Shown: positions 1 to 11,998, counted from the stretch's first letter. The stretch: 64,000 bases of DNA from Sorex araneus (GCF_027595985.1 NC_073305.1:121581739-121645738), one strand, 5' to 3'. Program-made: numbers and translations. Notes: generated by a model not told the origin, from the sequence alone.

Positions 1-2330
1 CTTCTGATTCCTTCTCTCACTTGAATGAAACATGATACTGCAAGCATAGCTCTTTCAATTCCTCCTTGGGATACCAGAATAGCATTCTCATCCTGTTTTC
101 GTAGGGCCCAGGTCTCAGAGGCGTATGTTAGTGCAGGAAGACCGGTGGAGTCTAAAAGATGTGCCTGAGCCAGAGGTCCTTTGTCCTCCAAACCACCTTT
201 TTGATGCTCTTTAAGGCGTTCCACGCTGCTCTCTTCCTCCTGCACAGTTCTGGCTCCAAGTTGATCCTCATGTTGAGTTCTCGACCCATGTATACATAGA
301 TGCTGCATTCGGAGTTGTTCCTTCCATTGAGCGAAAATGGAACGTTAGGAACTAGTTCATTTTTTATGAACATTGTTTTGGAGAGATTCAGCTGCAGTCT
401 GACCTTTCCACATTTGTCATTGAAGTCGGCCAGCATTTGTGCCACTTGGCTAATATTTGGTATTATTAGAACAATGTCATCAGGGAAACAGAGGTGGTGT
501 ACCAACTGTCTATCTTCACTCCCATTCTTTCCCATTCCAGTTGTCACATGACATTCTCTAGGGTGGCACTGAAGAGTTTCGGTGAAATGGTATCACCCTG
601 CCAAAGCCCCCTCTTTACCTCAATGATTACTTCCTTGTACAATGGGGAGATCCTGGTGGTGTATCCATAATTGAGCTCATGGAGGATCTTCATGTACTAA
701 GTTTGAACACCCTGTTTGGTTAGGGCTTTGATAACCACTTCAGTCTCAACAGAATCAAAGGCCTTCTTTAAATCCATGAACGTTAGGTAGAGCAGCATCT
801 TGAACTCTTGCAAAATTGTAGTGAGCTTGGTCACTGGGTGGATATGGTCGATAATACTGAATCCTTTACGGAATCTGGCTTGCTCACACAGTTTTTCTTC
901 ATCTAGTGTTCTGCCTATTTTATTTCGGATGACTCAACTGAATAACTTGCAGATGGCAGACAACAGGCAGATCAGGTGATAGTTGCTGAAGTGATGGATG
1001 TCTCCCTTCTTGTACAACAGAATGGTCCTGCTAGTTTTCCAATGGGATGGAATCGTGCATACGGACAGAAAGCATGGTAAGATCTGAGCCAGTGTATTGA
1101 CAAGTACTGGCAGTAGATACTTCAGATGTTCGGGTCTGACCTTGTCAGGACTAGGTGCTGTATGAATGAAATGGCGTGTCAGATTTCGGAAGGGAGTATG
1201 TTGGGAATGACATATCCATCCTGCGGAATTTGGTATATGGGAATATAGACATGGCTGTCAAAGAGATCCAGGTAGAAGTTGTGAAAAATCCTCTCCATTG
1301 CCCTTCTGGAAGATGTGATAGATCCATCAGGACATCAGAGGGCAGTCATCTCGGTCTTGTAGTTGGCGAAGGACAGGCGAGCTTTGGACATACTTGTCCC
1401 CACTTCTGCCACATTGGCCAACACTGCTGTTCTTCTCTCTTTGATATCTTTATTTATCGCTTCTCTGCAAAGCTTTGTGAGCTCGGATGTTAGCTTTTGA
1501 TTGCCTAAGGCTCATACCAAACCACATTGGTGAATAAGCTTGAGAATTTCTGAAGACAGGCATCTGTTTGAGGCTTTCCCACTCTCGGTACTCTTTGCAC
1601 AATTATGGAGGTGCTGATCCAGTCGATCATATTTCTCATTGATGTTGTCGATGAAGGCATCTTTCCACAGTGCCATAACAGTGCCAAAGAGTTCCCAGTT
1701 TGTGATCAATCTGGAAGTTCTCTTCTTAAATTTAAACTTTGCAAACCTTTCTCCCTTCTCTGTGTAGTAGAATTTTGCATGAAGGAGATAGTGGTCCAAT
1801 CCCGTTTGGAATTTTGGTAAAACAGCGACATCAGGCAAAACCTATGATTGAATATGATGTGGTCAATTCCATTGCGGACCTGTCCACCAAGGGACTCCCA
1901 TGTCCAATGTTTAGATATGGTCTTCTGGAATTGTGAATTACCATGTATGGTTTTGGTCGACATCATGAACTCAGACAGTCTCTCACCCTCTTCGTTCCAT
2001 TCTAGGCCATGAGACCCTATGTGGAGTTCATTCGGCAACCTTCTCAGTCCTATCTTGGTATTAAAATCACCAACAATGATCTTGTAATAGGTGTGGTCTT
2101 CTTTATATAACTTTTCTAGCTCCATGTAGAACTTCTCAATTTCTTCTTCATGTAGTTGGATGTTGGTGCGTAGATGACAAAGATAGAAACTGCGGCAGTG
2201 AGCCATATCTATTCAAGTGTAATCATCCAATTCGGGTTGTTAGGCAGTTGAATGAATCAATGCTCAAGGCCAAGTTCATGTTGACAAAGACACTGATGCC
2301 ACCAATGCCTCTGTTGTTGCATGTTCTAAG
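1..2330 (-). pseudogene. RTE ORF2 remnant (endonuclease + reverse transcriptase)
   Basis: The remnant would encode an APE-type endonuclease followed by reverse transcriptase. Endonuclease pieces lie at about 1,700-2,330 and include a YAPTSN-like block on the N side of a VGDFNTKIG block. The RT palm is at about 152-850. The catalytic motif C is at about 475-486 and reads FPDD; copy 3 has FADD at the same place. The frame is broken many times: the longest open pieces are 166 residues (1,706-2,206) and 131 residues (152-547). The family is clear from collinearity with the other copies, and no functional product is expected. Confidence 0.85.
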
Positions 2331-2733
2331 GAACAGTTCTTCTTTAGTGTCAAAAGTGGAGTGCTGTTATTAATGCCTTCTTGTTTTGGTCAGACCAATG
2401 GTATGCGATTGTACCATCCGGTCCTTGATGGATTCTTCCTATGCCAGCATTCGTGCATTGAAAGTACAGACAGTCAATTTAGTCTTACTTCGTTTTGGCA
2501 ATCTAGTTCATCCCTGAGATTTTATCAGCGTCTCCTTGCTCATCCTTCTTTATGCTGCCATATTGGGGGCTCTTTCCGTGTCAGGCGAATGAGGCCATTT
2601 TTGTTACTGTCTTTTGCATATCGAATATGCATAGGTTATCTTGCCAGGCTCTTCCATGTGGACAGGGTACTTTCAGTTGCTTGTCAGGCTCTCCAAGAGG
2701 GATGAAGGCTTTTAGGGCGGCTTCTAATTGCCC

Positions 2734-3048
2734 TTACAGATGTTCCCATGGTTCACACCATATTTGAACCCCATCAAAAATGGTGTGGAAATTATGGAAA
2801 TTGGGTATTAAGTGTCTTATGGTGTGTCGGTCCTGAAAGCGGCCTGGGGCATGGCGGTGGTTAGGTAGTGGAGGTCTGCTGGTGAGGTATTTATCTGAGC
2901 GCTGGTAAGGTGGAGCATCTGAGTTTGATCCCTGGGGCACCTGAAGATTGGAGGAGGCAGACAGAGGATCTTGTTTCTGGGTCTCATTGAGCCTGGAGTC
3001 CAAGGTCGCAAAGTTCTGCTTTACCTGGTTCTGTAGGGCTTCACTCAC
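2734..3048 (-). CDS. 104-residue open frame at the 5' side of RTE copy 1, possible RTE ORF1
   Basis: This open frame begins with an ATG at 3,048 and ends just upstream of the RTE 5' untranslated part shared with family B elements. The first ~30 residues are polar and start MSEALQNQVKQNFATLDSRL, which could form a short helix. The middle is rich in proline and serine, and the end is aromatic. Some RTE elements carry a short, poorly conserved ORF1 ahead of ORF2, so the position fits. The other two copies lack this region, so I cannot confirm it belongs to the element. A chance frame is a real alternative. Confidence 0.3.
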   Translation of the reverse strand: MSEALQNQVKQNFATLDSRLNETQKQDPLSASSNLQVPQGSNSDAPPYQRSDKYLTSRPPLPNHRHAPGRFQDRHTIRHLIPNFHNFHTIFDGVQIWCEPWEHL

Positions 3049-3065
3049 AGTTTTTGGTTTAGCTG

Positions 3066-3504
3066 TTTTAATTTCAGCCTTTCAATTAGTTTGTGTTGAA
3101 CAAGTTTAATCAATACCATTCCATCTGTGATTACTTTACGCAGATTTTAATAATTAGGACTTATTAAAAATGTACCTCCAATAATAAAATGCACCCCTAG
3201 CAAAATTCACACTAATATTCTGTAGATGATATCCGATAAAAAATGATTCAACATGATTTCAAATTTTAAGCAATTTTTTACCAGAGCACAATATTCACCT
3301 TTTCACTTTTAGTAAACTGCATGATAACCAGTAAGTTTAATGAGCTATCCAACACTTTAATCATAAAACAGATTTTGTGGTAGATAATTATATCTTACTG
3401 TAGATGATGTAGCCATCTGAGCATTTTTACTATAGACTAAGTTATGTTCAGTAGCTTAGGTGTATTAAATATATTTTTGACAATGGATTTTCAGCTCATG
3501 ACAG
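3066..3504. other. Unassigned AT-rich spacer
   Basis: I see no repeat family, long open frame or RNA gene here. It may include flanking DNA of RTE copy 1. Confidence 0.5.
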
Positions 3505-3605
3505 ATTAGCCTCACACATGAAGGAACTGGTAGAGGAACCCAGGTAGTGTGGGATCCAGGGCTGAGATCTCCAAGCCTGTTTGGATCGGGACTGGGCCTC
3601 TAAAA
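3505..3605 (+). mobile_element. Family C fragment (RTE-derived short element)
   Basis: About 100 bases match the head region of the longer family C copy at 11,335-11,998. The shared words run from a CTCACACATGAAGGAACTGG-like stretch through GAGATCTCCAAGCCTG to GGACTGGGC. Neither the 5' head nor the RTE 3' end is present. Confidence 0.7.
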
Positions 3606-4667
3606 ATTAAATAATTTTTCTGTGGAATTTTCCATGTGCTTTTCTTGAAAAAAATGTTTTCCCATGTCATTTGTCACACTCCACTTGCTACTGCATTTTC
3701 CATAAACTGATATTTAGATCCTCAGGCTTGATTAAATATAGTTTTAAAGTTTTACTGATATAAATTTATTTTTAGAAATATTCCTTTATTCTCAGTTGTG
3801 TTACATGAGATGGAAAATGATATCTATAGTGATATCACTAGCAATGACACTCTAGTATTAAATGGGTCATGACATCTTTTTATTTAAAAGATATCATTCT
3901 GTCCTTTTGGTTACTTGGGGTTCAAAGTGTATTGCATAAATGTTGATCAAGCTCTTATATAAACAAAAATCAAATAATAAGTTTAATTTTTAATGCATAA
4001 ATTATTAACATAATTTAATGAGTTCTATAATATTTTGTTTTCTTGAACAATGCTCTACTTCTGGTTGTATTTAGATACAGAAAAAATCATATCTCACCCT
4101 AAACTCTCTGAGATAGGTCTGAAACTCAGAAATGATTTGGAAGTGGTTTTGGTATTATTGGTATTATTACCATCTTGACTTTGAAGCAAATGTATGCTAT
4201 ATTGACTCTGAAGCAAATGTATGCCATATATACTAAGAGGAGTTATGCTTAAGAGCTGTTTCCAAGGCTTCTACCAACAGTGGCATTTTTCTCACTTTGC
4301 TTCTTTCTTATGGTTCCCCCATCCTATCTGTTGTCATCCTAATCTTAGATCATTTCCCCATTCATGCAATTTTGCCTGTGCCCTTGTGGAATACCCTGGG
4401 GTCTTATGGGAGGGGAGGGGGACTACACAGAAGAATTACTGATTTAAAGTACAATAATAATCTATGTATATTTCATCCTCAATTATAATGACCTCATTGA
4501 AAGTAATGCTGAAACACTTTTATTCATATTAAATTGTTCTAGATTCTTTAGTATTTTGTATTCATACTTGGAAAAATGGTATTTCTCTAAAATATAAGTG
4601 ATTTGTATCTCAGTGATACCTAAATACCTCAAAGACTTTTAAAAAAAAAGCTTTAAAGGAAAACAAA
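3606..4667. other. Unassigned AT-rich DNA with a 27-bp tandem duplication
   Basis: No gene or repeat family is recognised. At 4,177-4,230 two 27-base units sharing GAAGCAAATGTATG stand side by side with a few differences. The part at 4,260-4,430 is less AT-rich but matches nothing I know. Confidence 0.5.
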
Positions 4668-4937
4668 TGATGCCTTTTCAGCAGGTTTGATTGTTGGGGG
4701 ATAATTCTACATAATAATAGTGAGTTCTCTGTTGAAATATTGAATGTACTAAAAGTACAGAGAGTAAAGTGAAGATCATTAGCCACTCAGTGAGTGTGTG
4801 GGAGGGGAGTATATTGGGGTTCTTGGTGGTGGAACATGTACACGGGTGAAGGGATGGGGGGTTGATCATTATGTGACTAAGACTTAAGCCTGAATGAAAG
4901 CTTTGTAACTTTTTTCATGGTGATTCAATAAAATAAA
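4668..4937 (+). mobile_element. L1 3' untranslated region, sense, 5' truncated
   Basis: The segment matches the L1 3' ends at 30,290-30,578 and 44,959-45,227. Shared features are TGTTGGGGG, a TATTGAATG block, a G-rich tract, TGGTGGTGGAA, GGTGAAGGGATGGG, ACTTTGTAACTT and a final GATTCAATAAAATAAAA. No coding sequence remains. Confidence 0.8.
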
Positions 4938-5424
4938 AATTAAAACTTAAAATAAAAGCTTTATAATATTAAAGTAAATTGTCAACCGCTATAGTGTCCT
5001 TACCTGGATTTAGAAACAAGTGACAGATTCTTATTCTGACTTTATGCACATCTTATATTTTTCTAATCCCGTGGGTTGTCACTAACAAGTATTTGTAGAA
5101 TAAATGATTCAGCATGAAGTTCCATTTTGGTAATAACAAGGAGTAGAAAGGAAGTAACTTAATTATTTTGATGATGCCCTATTTTTATTTAAAATGTAGA
5201 GTTTTGCATCAAACTGTGGTGAAGTGGCAAAAGATCTTTGTATGTCTAAGTTAAGACATTCTCAATATCCACCGCCAATTTGTTTCTTTTGTCTCTCCCA
5301 TTCCCGAATTTCTCTGAAGAGGTTTCTTTTAGACAGTCAGTTTGAAAATGTGACATTTGTCATCTACCTTATAACTTTATTATAAGAGATATATTTTCTC
5401 TTAATCAAATATAAAGCACTAGAA
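4938..5424. other. Unassigned AT-rich spacer
   Basis: Nothing recognisable as a gene, RNA or repeat family is visible between the L1 3' end and the AAGG microsatellite. Confidence 0.5.
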
Positions 5425-5543
5425 AGAAGAAAGGAGGGAAGGAAGGAAGGAAGGGAAGGAAGGAAGGAAGCAAGGAAGGAAGGAAGGAAGGAAGGAAGGA
5501 AGGAAGGAAGGAAGGAAGGAAGGAAGGAAGGAAGGAAGGAAGA
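5425..5543 (+). repeat. (GGAA)n microsatellite
   Basis: About 119 bases of GGAA units with a few interruptions (GGGAA, GCAA). Open frames across it translate to a FLPS repeat and are artefacts. Confidence 0.97.
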
Positions 5544-5701
5544 CACACAGACAAAAAGATTGAGACATAAATCTAGCATAACATGTAGAATTTGTACATG
5601 CAAAAGTGTAAAACATATATGAAGGAACACAAAGTCTAAATAATGGGAAAAATATGTGTAGATTTGAATGGCAAACGTTGTTGAAATTCATTTCTCATTT
5701 A

Positions 5702-6185
5702 TGTTTAGTTTGCATATGGCTAACCAGTTTCCCACCATGTTTTATTTAAGAGGCTGTCCTTGCTCCGCTTTATACACCTAGTTTCTTTGAGTAGTACCAC
5801 TGTCCATATACCTGGAAATGTATCTCTAGGTTCTCAATTTTACTTCATTGTTTTGAGAATCTACTGTCATCTCAGTACTACAAAATTTTGATTGTCATAG
5901 TTTTGTGGTATAAGCTAAGGAGTGAATAGCCTCCAATCTCATTTTAGTTTGCATATGGCTATCCAGTTTTCCCACCACTATTTATTGAAGAGATTGTCCT
6001 TCATTTTAAATACCCAGTCTCTTGGACTAAGATCAGGTGTTAATATACCTGAAAGTGTATCTCTAGGTTACTCCAGGACAGCTTTGGGTATTTGAAGAGT
6101 CTTATTCCTTCATGTAAATTTTACCTCAATTTGATCAATGTCATTAAAAATACCATGCATATTTTTTCTGAGAACTACATTATAT
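5702..6185 (-). mobile_element. Old L1 ORF2 fragments, antisense, same segment present twice
   Basis: Two stretches of about 130 bases, starting near 5,704 and 5,944, both begin TTTAGTTTGCATATGGCTA and both reach GTATCTCTAGGTT. They match the antisense L1 ORF2 segment also seen near 61,385-61,510. The repeat period is about 240 bases. No intact frame remains. Confidence 0.75.
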
Positions 6186-6220
6186 ATATTGGGTAAGATG
6201 GTCATTTTAACTCACCACAC

Positions 6221-6418
6221 TGTCACTGTCACCTCTTGCTCATCAATTTGCCTAAGTGGGCACCAGTAATGTCTCCATTGTGAGACTTTGTTGTTACTGT
6301 TTTTGGCATATTGACTATGCCACGGGTAGCTTGCCAGGCTCTGTCGTGCAGGCAGATACTCTCGGTAGCTTGCCGGGCTCTTCGAAAAGGGCGGAGGAAT
6401 CGAGCCCAGGTCGGCTGA
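6221..6418 (-). mobile_element. Family B RTE-derived SINE, antisense
   Basis: The copy starts with the tail (TGTCACTGTCAC on the plus strand), then the RTE-like 3' end, then the RTE 5'-UTR segment with GGCATAT and GCCACGGGTAGCTTGCCAGG. It stops inside the tRNA-like head at GTCGGCTG, so the head is truncated. Confidence 0.88.
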
Positions 6419-6439
6419 AAATTTATAAAGCATGAAAGT

Positions 6440-7050
6440 GTGTTAGAAACAAACAAATACAAATGAGGAGATTGCCAAATAGACATTTCCTCAAAGAACA
6501 AATAAGAATAGCTAATACATGTAAAGGTGTCCTTAATCATTTATTACCAGGAAAATTCGAATACAGATCACAATGTTATATTACTTCACATTAATGAGAC
6601 TGAAATCAACCAAAAAGAACAGAAATAAACAGTGCTGGCTGGAATTTAGGCAAAATTGAACTTTTAGTCATTGTCAATGAAAATGTCATTTGGCTCATTC
6701 TCTGTGGAAAACAGTATAGAGACATCTAAAAATGAAGATTTCATATCTATAAGTAATTCTACTTCATAACATTTAGCCCAGGAAACCCAAAAATACTAAT
6801 TCAAAACTATATTTGCATTCTACATTATTTTACAAACCATTCACAGTAGACACAATATACAAACAATTAAAATATCCAAGAACTAACAAAGAAACTGTGG
6901 TATATATACAGAATGTAATAGTACTTAGCTATAAAAAAGACTAAGTACTACATTTTACATATATTTAGGGGGACCTGGAGAGTATGATGCTGAGCAAAGT
7001 GATTTAAAGAAAGTAGACATATAAAATGCCTCCTTTTTTAAAGGGAGAAT
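6440..7050 (+). mobile_element. Old L1 fragment, sense, ORF2 3' region
   Basis: The order of words follows the 3' part of mammalian L1 ORF2. It runs from the AAAGAACAAATAAGAATAGC block through GAAACTGTGGTATATATACA (the tryptophan-tyrosine-rich end of ORF2) to TATGATGCTGAGCAAAGTGA near its 3' end. The frame is broken throughout. Confidence 0.8.
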
Positions 7051-7061
7051 ATTGGGGGTGG

Positions 7062-7185
7062 AGGCCATAGCCAATCATGTTCAGAGATTATTCCTTGCAG
7101 GGCTTGGGAAAACATATGGGGTACACGAATGATGTAGTTGCCAGACAAGTCCTGACTACTGTCCTATCACTCAGGAACACCGTGA
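7062..7185 (-). mobile_element. Old tRNA-type SINE, antisense
   Basis: Diverged match to the family A SINE in reverse. A GATTATTCCTTGCAGGGCTT block is followed by ACATATGGGG and, at the head end, TCCTATCACTCAG. Confidence 0.5.
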
Positions 7186-7425
7186 ATGATATCTTTTATA
7201 CATTTTCTATATAGAAACATAGCCAGAGAATAAAAACTACCAGTAATAACAGAACCTGAGAGTCAGTCTTTACATGCTAAAATTTACTACTAACAATGTC
7301 ATAAATAATGGTGTCTATACTTAAAAATATTTCTCATTAAGTTCATCTTCAAGTCCCAGCAGTATTCTGTAGATAATGACAAATCAATGCATACATATAA
7401 ATATGAATGTATAAATATATAAAAT

Positions 7426-7642
7426 ATCACGATCACGATTACAAAATCCCATTGATCATCGAGTGGCTCGAGCAGTGTCAGTAACCTCTACATTTGTCCT
7501 ATCCCTGAGATCTTAGAAGCCTCTCTCTTCTCGGCCATCCAATGATGCCGCATTGGAGGCTCCTTCAGGGTCAGGGGAAAGAGATTCAGCTGGTTACTGG
7601 CTTTGGCATATGGATACACTATGGGAAGCTTGCAAGGCTGTA
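7426..7642 (-). mobile_element. Family C RTE-derived element, antisense, 5' truncated
   Basis: The plus strand opens with the tail (ATCACGATCACGATTACAAA). It continues through CTCGAGC and the block TTGGAGGCTCCTTCAGGGTC, and ends in GGGAAGCTTGCAAGGCTG. The GC-rich head seen at 19,492-20,082 is missing. Confidence 0.85.
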
Positions 7643-7740
7643 TAAAATATCTATATTTTATATAGATAAAAATATCTATAATATCTATGTACATAAAATA
7701 TATAAATATGTAAAACCTGTATATATATAAAGATAAATAA
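7643..7740. repeat. AT-rich low-complexity tract
   Basis: Short imperfect TATA and AAATAT repeats lie directly against the truncated 5' end of the family C copy. Confidence 0.8.
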
Positions 7741-7764
7741 CTCAGAGCACACAAAAGAGTGTTG

Positions 7765-7915
7765 TGTTTGTTTAGAGAGGTGGCGACTTGTTACTGATTC
7801 TACCCTCAGAAATCACTCATTGATTCTTTGAGATTACATGCAGTGCTGGGGACCAAACCAAGGTCATCGACATGCAAGACAATTGCGTTAAATATTGTAC
7901 TATCTCTCCAATTCC
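7765..7915 (-). mobile_element. Old tRNA-type SINE, antisense
   Basis: Diverged reverse copy with GCAGTGCTGGGGACCAAACC, ACATGCAAGACAATTGCGTT and a head end at TACTATCTCTCCAATTCCC. Confidence 0.65.
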
Positions 7916-10900
7916 CTGGATATTTTTTCAACAGATTCCAGCAGAATTAATATGAAAAATTTAACAAATTTAATTTAAAATTTAACAAATAGTTATGGAA
8001 TAATTGGACATCATTAGAGAAAATGTGTAACATCATTACACATCATATTATGTATACATATTAAATAAAAGTGAATCATATACTTAAAGATAATGGATTT
8101 ATATTAAATGTATTTTTTATATTAAATCTAAAAGCATAAAACCAGTGGAAGAAAGTACTGTGTAATTATTTATAATCTTGCTTAAAATATCTATCAGACT
8201 CACTACAAAATACAAAACATAAAACACCAAAGTGATAAATAGAACTTTATTCAAATTTAATGAGTCTTTTTTTGAAAGATATTATGAAATATTGGGGGAA
8301 AAAAGCTTCCAATTGCAGAAAAAATTTGTAAATCATATATCTCAGGAATAATATACATGAAGATTGCATAAATTCCAAAAATAAATAAAATTTTTTTGAG
8401 TGAAAAATTATAAAATAATCAAACATACATTTTATTGAATAAGTATTTATCTTATTCAATTGAAATGCTTGTTCAATAATTGAATAAGCACTTTACTGTT
8501 TCTTGATTAAATGTACATATAAATGTATGTTCATGTGTGTATGTGTGTGTAGCCAACAAAGATGATCAATTTTGAAAAAATTTAAGTACTTTGTTATTAT
8601 CTTAAAATATTATGCAGTAAACTTTAATAAGTTTCTTTATAAAATTTGAACTCTGAACATTTGATATTATAAACATTCTTAAAAAAGTAATAGAACTGTA
8701 AGAATTATAATTGTCCATTAAATATAGCAATGATATTAATGCTAATAACTGAACTTTGATCAAAGAATGTTGATTTGGACTGCTCATAGAGATTACTAAA
8801 CATTTTAATGATATAAATGATTATATTAATTATATATATGTACATATAATCCCTCATAATATCCCTACTATGAGCTATTTAAAAAAGGTAATATTACCCA
8901 GTGAATTTAATGATTTCCTTCAAAATGGTTTATTTCTAACAATAATGTTGATTATAAAAACATTTTTTGTCTTCAGTTTCTGATCACTCATCATAGAGCA
9001 GGCTGATAATCCATTGAGCTCCACTGTTCTGCAAAGAAAAGATAAAAAGAAATAAAATAACAACTCCCAATCTAAAGAAAAAATTAAAATGTCAACAGTC
9101 CCTTGGTGACAGTTTTAAATGAAACTTTAAAAGAAGCTTATTTTGGAAAGCCTTCTGGTCACCCTCAATTACTATGGTTGCCTTGGTTGTGACAGCTGGT
9201 GTATAATCTTTGATTACACTGTCATTAAAATGTCTTTTATACCTTTTTTAATGCCATCAACACACCATTTGCTTTTCAAATCACACCCTAAAGTGGGTGG
9301 ATCATGGGCATTGAGGTATCTCTGAAGTTTCTAAGCCTTTTTCACACTTTTAGGGGCTGGTAAATTCAGGCACAATATGGGAATCTGATGCTGCTCCAGC
9401 TTTTATATACTAAACTTATCCTAGAGTTTTTTTTTTTTAAGCATCTACTAACTTTTTTTTTCTCTCTACCTCTATCTCAAAAGTGAAATAAAAGTACAAA
9501 TTTTATTAGAGTCTCTCAATGTACTTTGTTGAGAAGGGTGATTTTGAAGTCAGGATAGAACTATAGCCACATAGAGCACAGCAATGAACAACTTCACAAT
9601 TTTGGTGAAGTTATTCAATAGCTTTGATGCTTTATATCACTTACTTAAACGAGAAAGCCAGAATGAAAATTTTGCACATAAAAATAGGGGACCAAGCAGA
9701 CTAATCTCTGTGGTGTGGATAAGAAATTAATATGGAAATCAGAGGGTCTATTTTTTTTTCTGGGTTATATGGTTTGAAAATGGAAACACATAAACTTACT
9801 GATTTCTCTTAATTATAAAAAATTTCTCATTACTTATTGGAGTTGTTCTGATCACCCAAATATATGCATTTTGACAACATACTTCAATCTGAACAGTTCT
9901 AAGATGCTATGTGTTGCTGTTGATTGTGGTGCCTACAAGCAAATTATTCAGATAAAATTACATGTATCAAGCGGGTTAGTGATCTAAGTTTCACAAAAGC
10001 ACTGGCCATATCAACTGTGACATTTTTGTACTTACTGGTGGCTTCAATCAGTCAGATGCTTATGAATGTCTCAATTTTGTTAGAAAATGTTTTTTTCTAA
10101 GAGAATTTTTTCTAAGACATTTGGAAAAATGATATATTTTATTATTTCTTTATTTCTTCATTGATGGCATGTTAGTTTAACTCATTATAATAAAATAAAA
10201 ATGTGTCAGTCAAGTGTTTTCATTATGAGATACACAGAGGCTAACAAGACATAAATTAAGATAAGAATTGGAGGATACAGGAGTTGCTAAAATATGTCAA
10301 GTTTGTGAAAGGAATACATTTATAACAACATAGACTAAAGTATTTTGCATTTTAATATTTTTAATTATTTATGTTTTGCTTTTTGCTGTGTAAACACTGG
10401 TTTCCTAATGCTGATTAAAACATTTAATTGGTGAGGCCTTGGGATAATGCAAACCAAACAATCTTAAAAGTAAAATATTTAGGTAGGACAAAAAATTAGC
10501 TTTATATCTTATAACTTGTGTGAGAAATATGAGCCTTTAAATAGTGATAAATCAGTAATCTGTTTCAAAACTTGAAACACCATCTCTGCTATTTGCGTGT
10601 ATATGCATATATGGATACCATACAGAAATATATCAATGTATTTATAAATATGCTTAGTGTGTGTTTATTAACAGAAAAAATGAACTATTTATCATATTAT
10701 TTACTACATTTTTACTTTAAACTCACATTTCACTGAGATTTCTAGAATCCCTTTGGAGTATGGAAAACTTTTCAATCAGCCAGTGCTTTTGCTTTAAAAG
10801 TATATCCTTGTCAATATCTTTGCTATTTCACACTATATTTCCTCCACACTCATCACAGAGCACTCATCCAGTTCCAGTGATTTACTGCTGGTGAGTTTTT

Positions 10901-11104
10901 AAGTTCTATCATGATTTCCTTCTTAGAGACTTTGCTCTCTGTTAAACACTGATTTCCTAAGAAACATGCATTTGGAATTAGAATTTTCCCTTCGTTAAAA
11001 ACAGTAAAATTTTACGTTTGCATTAGTTCCCTTTTTGCATATTAGTTATTTAGAGGAACTGAGACTATTAATGCTTTCTCTGTCTGAAAAATAAACATAT
11101 ATTT
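7916..11104. other. Unassigned AT-rich DNA, 3.2 kb
   Basis: No gene, RNA gene or recent repeat is recognised. The stretch is strongly AT-rich, with a short TG repeat near 8,537-8,550. Open frames here are under 71 residues and look like chance. Confidence 0.55.
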
Positions 11105-11262
11105 ATTTGTTTGTTTGGGGGCACACCTGGCAGTGTCCAGGGATGACTCCTAGTACTGAGCTCAAGGATCACTCCTGCTCTGTCTCTGAAGACTAAATAC
11201 CAGTCGGACATAGGCAAGGCAAGCATCCTACTCACTGTACTATTGTTCTTATCTCTGAAATA
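11105..11262 (-). mobile_element. Old tRNA-type SINE, antisense
   Basis: Starts GGGGGCACACCTGGCAGTG, carries a GGATCACTCC block, and ends in a head-like GGCAAGCATCCTACTCACTG and TACTATTG. Confidence 0.75.
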
Positions 11263-11334
11263 AGATCTCTTTCGACGCAGTCTCTCTTTTTAAATTCTCC
11301 TCTGAATAATGATGAATAACATCAATACTGGCAG

Positions 11335-11998
11335 AACCTCATGCCCCCGCATCTAGCTGTCTTCACCAGGGCCCCTCAGTGTGGGGGTGGGTAGAGTTTC
11401 CCTCCCCGCCCCAAGCAGAACCCACGCAGCCGAAGACCTCTGTAACTCAGCCACAGTCATGCTCAAGGTCCCTCTCCACATGCTCGGATGTGCCTCACGA
11501 ATGAAGGAACTGGTGGAGAAACCAAGGTGTGTGGGAACCGGGGTTGAGATCTCCAAGCCTGCTCAGACCAGGACTGGGCTGCCTCCACCCAGATCCCACA
11601 TTTTCTAATAGCTAGGCAGTCACACCCACGAACTGCTTCGGCGCCTTGCGATCCCATGAGCAGCCAAGATCCAGAGACTAAAAAGCAAAGATCCGACCTT
11701 TTATTTTCTAGTTCTCCCTCTCAGAGAACCCGGCAAGCTACCAAAAGTATCCTGCCCACACGATGGAGCCTGGCAAGCTCCCTGTGGGGCATTTGATATG
11801 CCAAAAACAGTAACAATGATGGGTCTCATTCCCCTGACCCTGAAAGAGCCTCTAATGCGGCACAGTTGGGAAGGACAAGTAAACAGAGGCTGCTAAAATC
11901 TCAGGGCTAGGATGAATGGAGACACTACTGGCACTTGCTCAAGCAAAAGATGAACAACAGGATGACAGTGATACGGTGACACAGTGATACAGTGAACA
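11335..11998 (+). mobile_element. Family C RTE-derived element, long sense copy
   Basis: This is the longest uninterrupted sense copy of family C. A GC-rich head (11,340-11,720) contains CCCTCCCCGCCCCAAGCAGA and a TGCTCAAGGTCCCTCTCCAC block. Next comes RTE 5'-UTR-like sequence: GGCAAGCTACC, then GATATGCCAAAAACAGTAAC, then CCTGACCCTGAAAGAGCCTC, then GCTGCTAAAATCTCAGGG. It closes with the RTE 3' end (ACTACTGGCACTTGCTCAAG, GATGAACAAC) and a tail of GTGATAC/GACACA units. No protein is encoded, and mobilisation by RTE proteins is inferred from the shared 3' end. Confidence 0.85.

Larger units (their letters stand above)
1..3065 (-). mobile_element. RTE-clade LINE, copy 1, antisense, 3' end cut by window edge
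   Basis: This is a non-LTR retrotransposon of the RTE clade, which encodes an endonuclease plus reverse transcriptase and copies itself by target-primed reverse transcription. Read on the minus strand, sequence from about 2,810 down to 1 is collinear with the other two RTE copies (27,310-30,258 and 47,500-50,710). It carries 5' untranslated sequence, endonuclease, reverse transcriptase and part of the C-terminal region. By comparison with copy 3, roughly 360 bases of the 3' end lie outside the window. The part from about 2,815 to 3,065 is seen only in this copy, so it may be true 5' sequence or older flanking DNA. Many frameshifts and stops show the copy is dead. Confidence 0.88.

Noticed and set aside
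5364-5691. Open frames of 88-90 residues with FLPS repeats
   Set aside because: They are translations of the GGAA microsatellite in two frames, not proteins.
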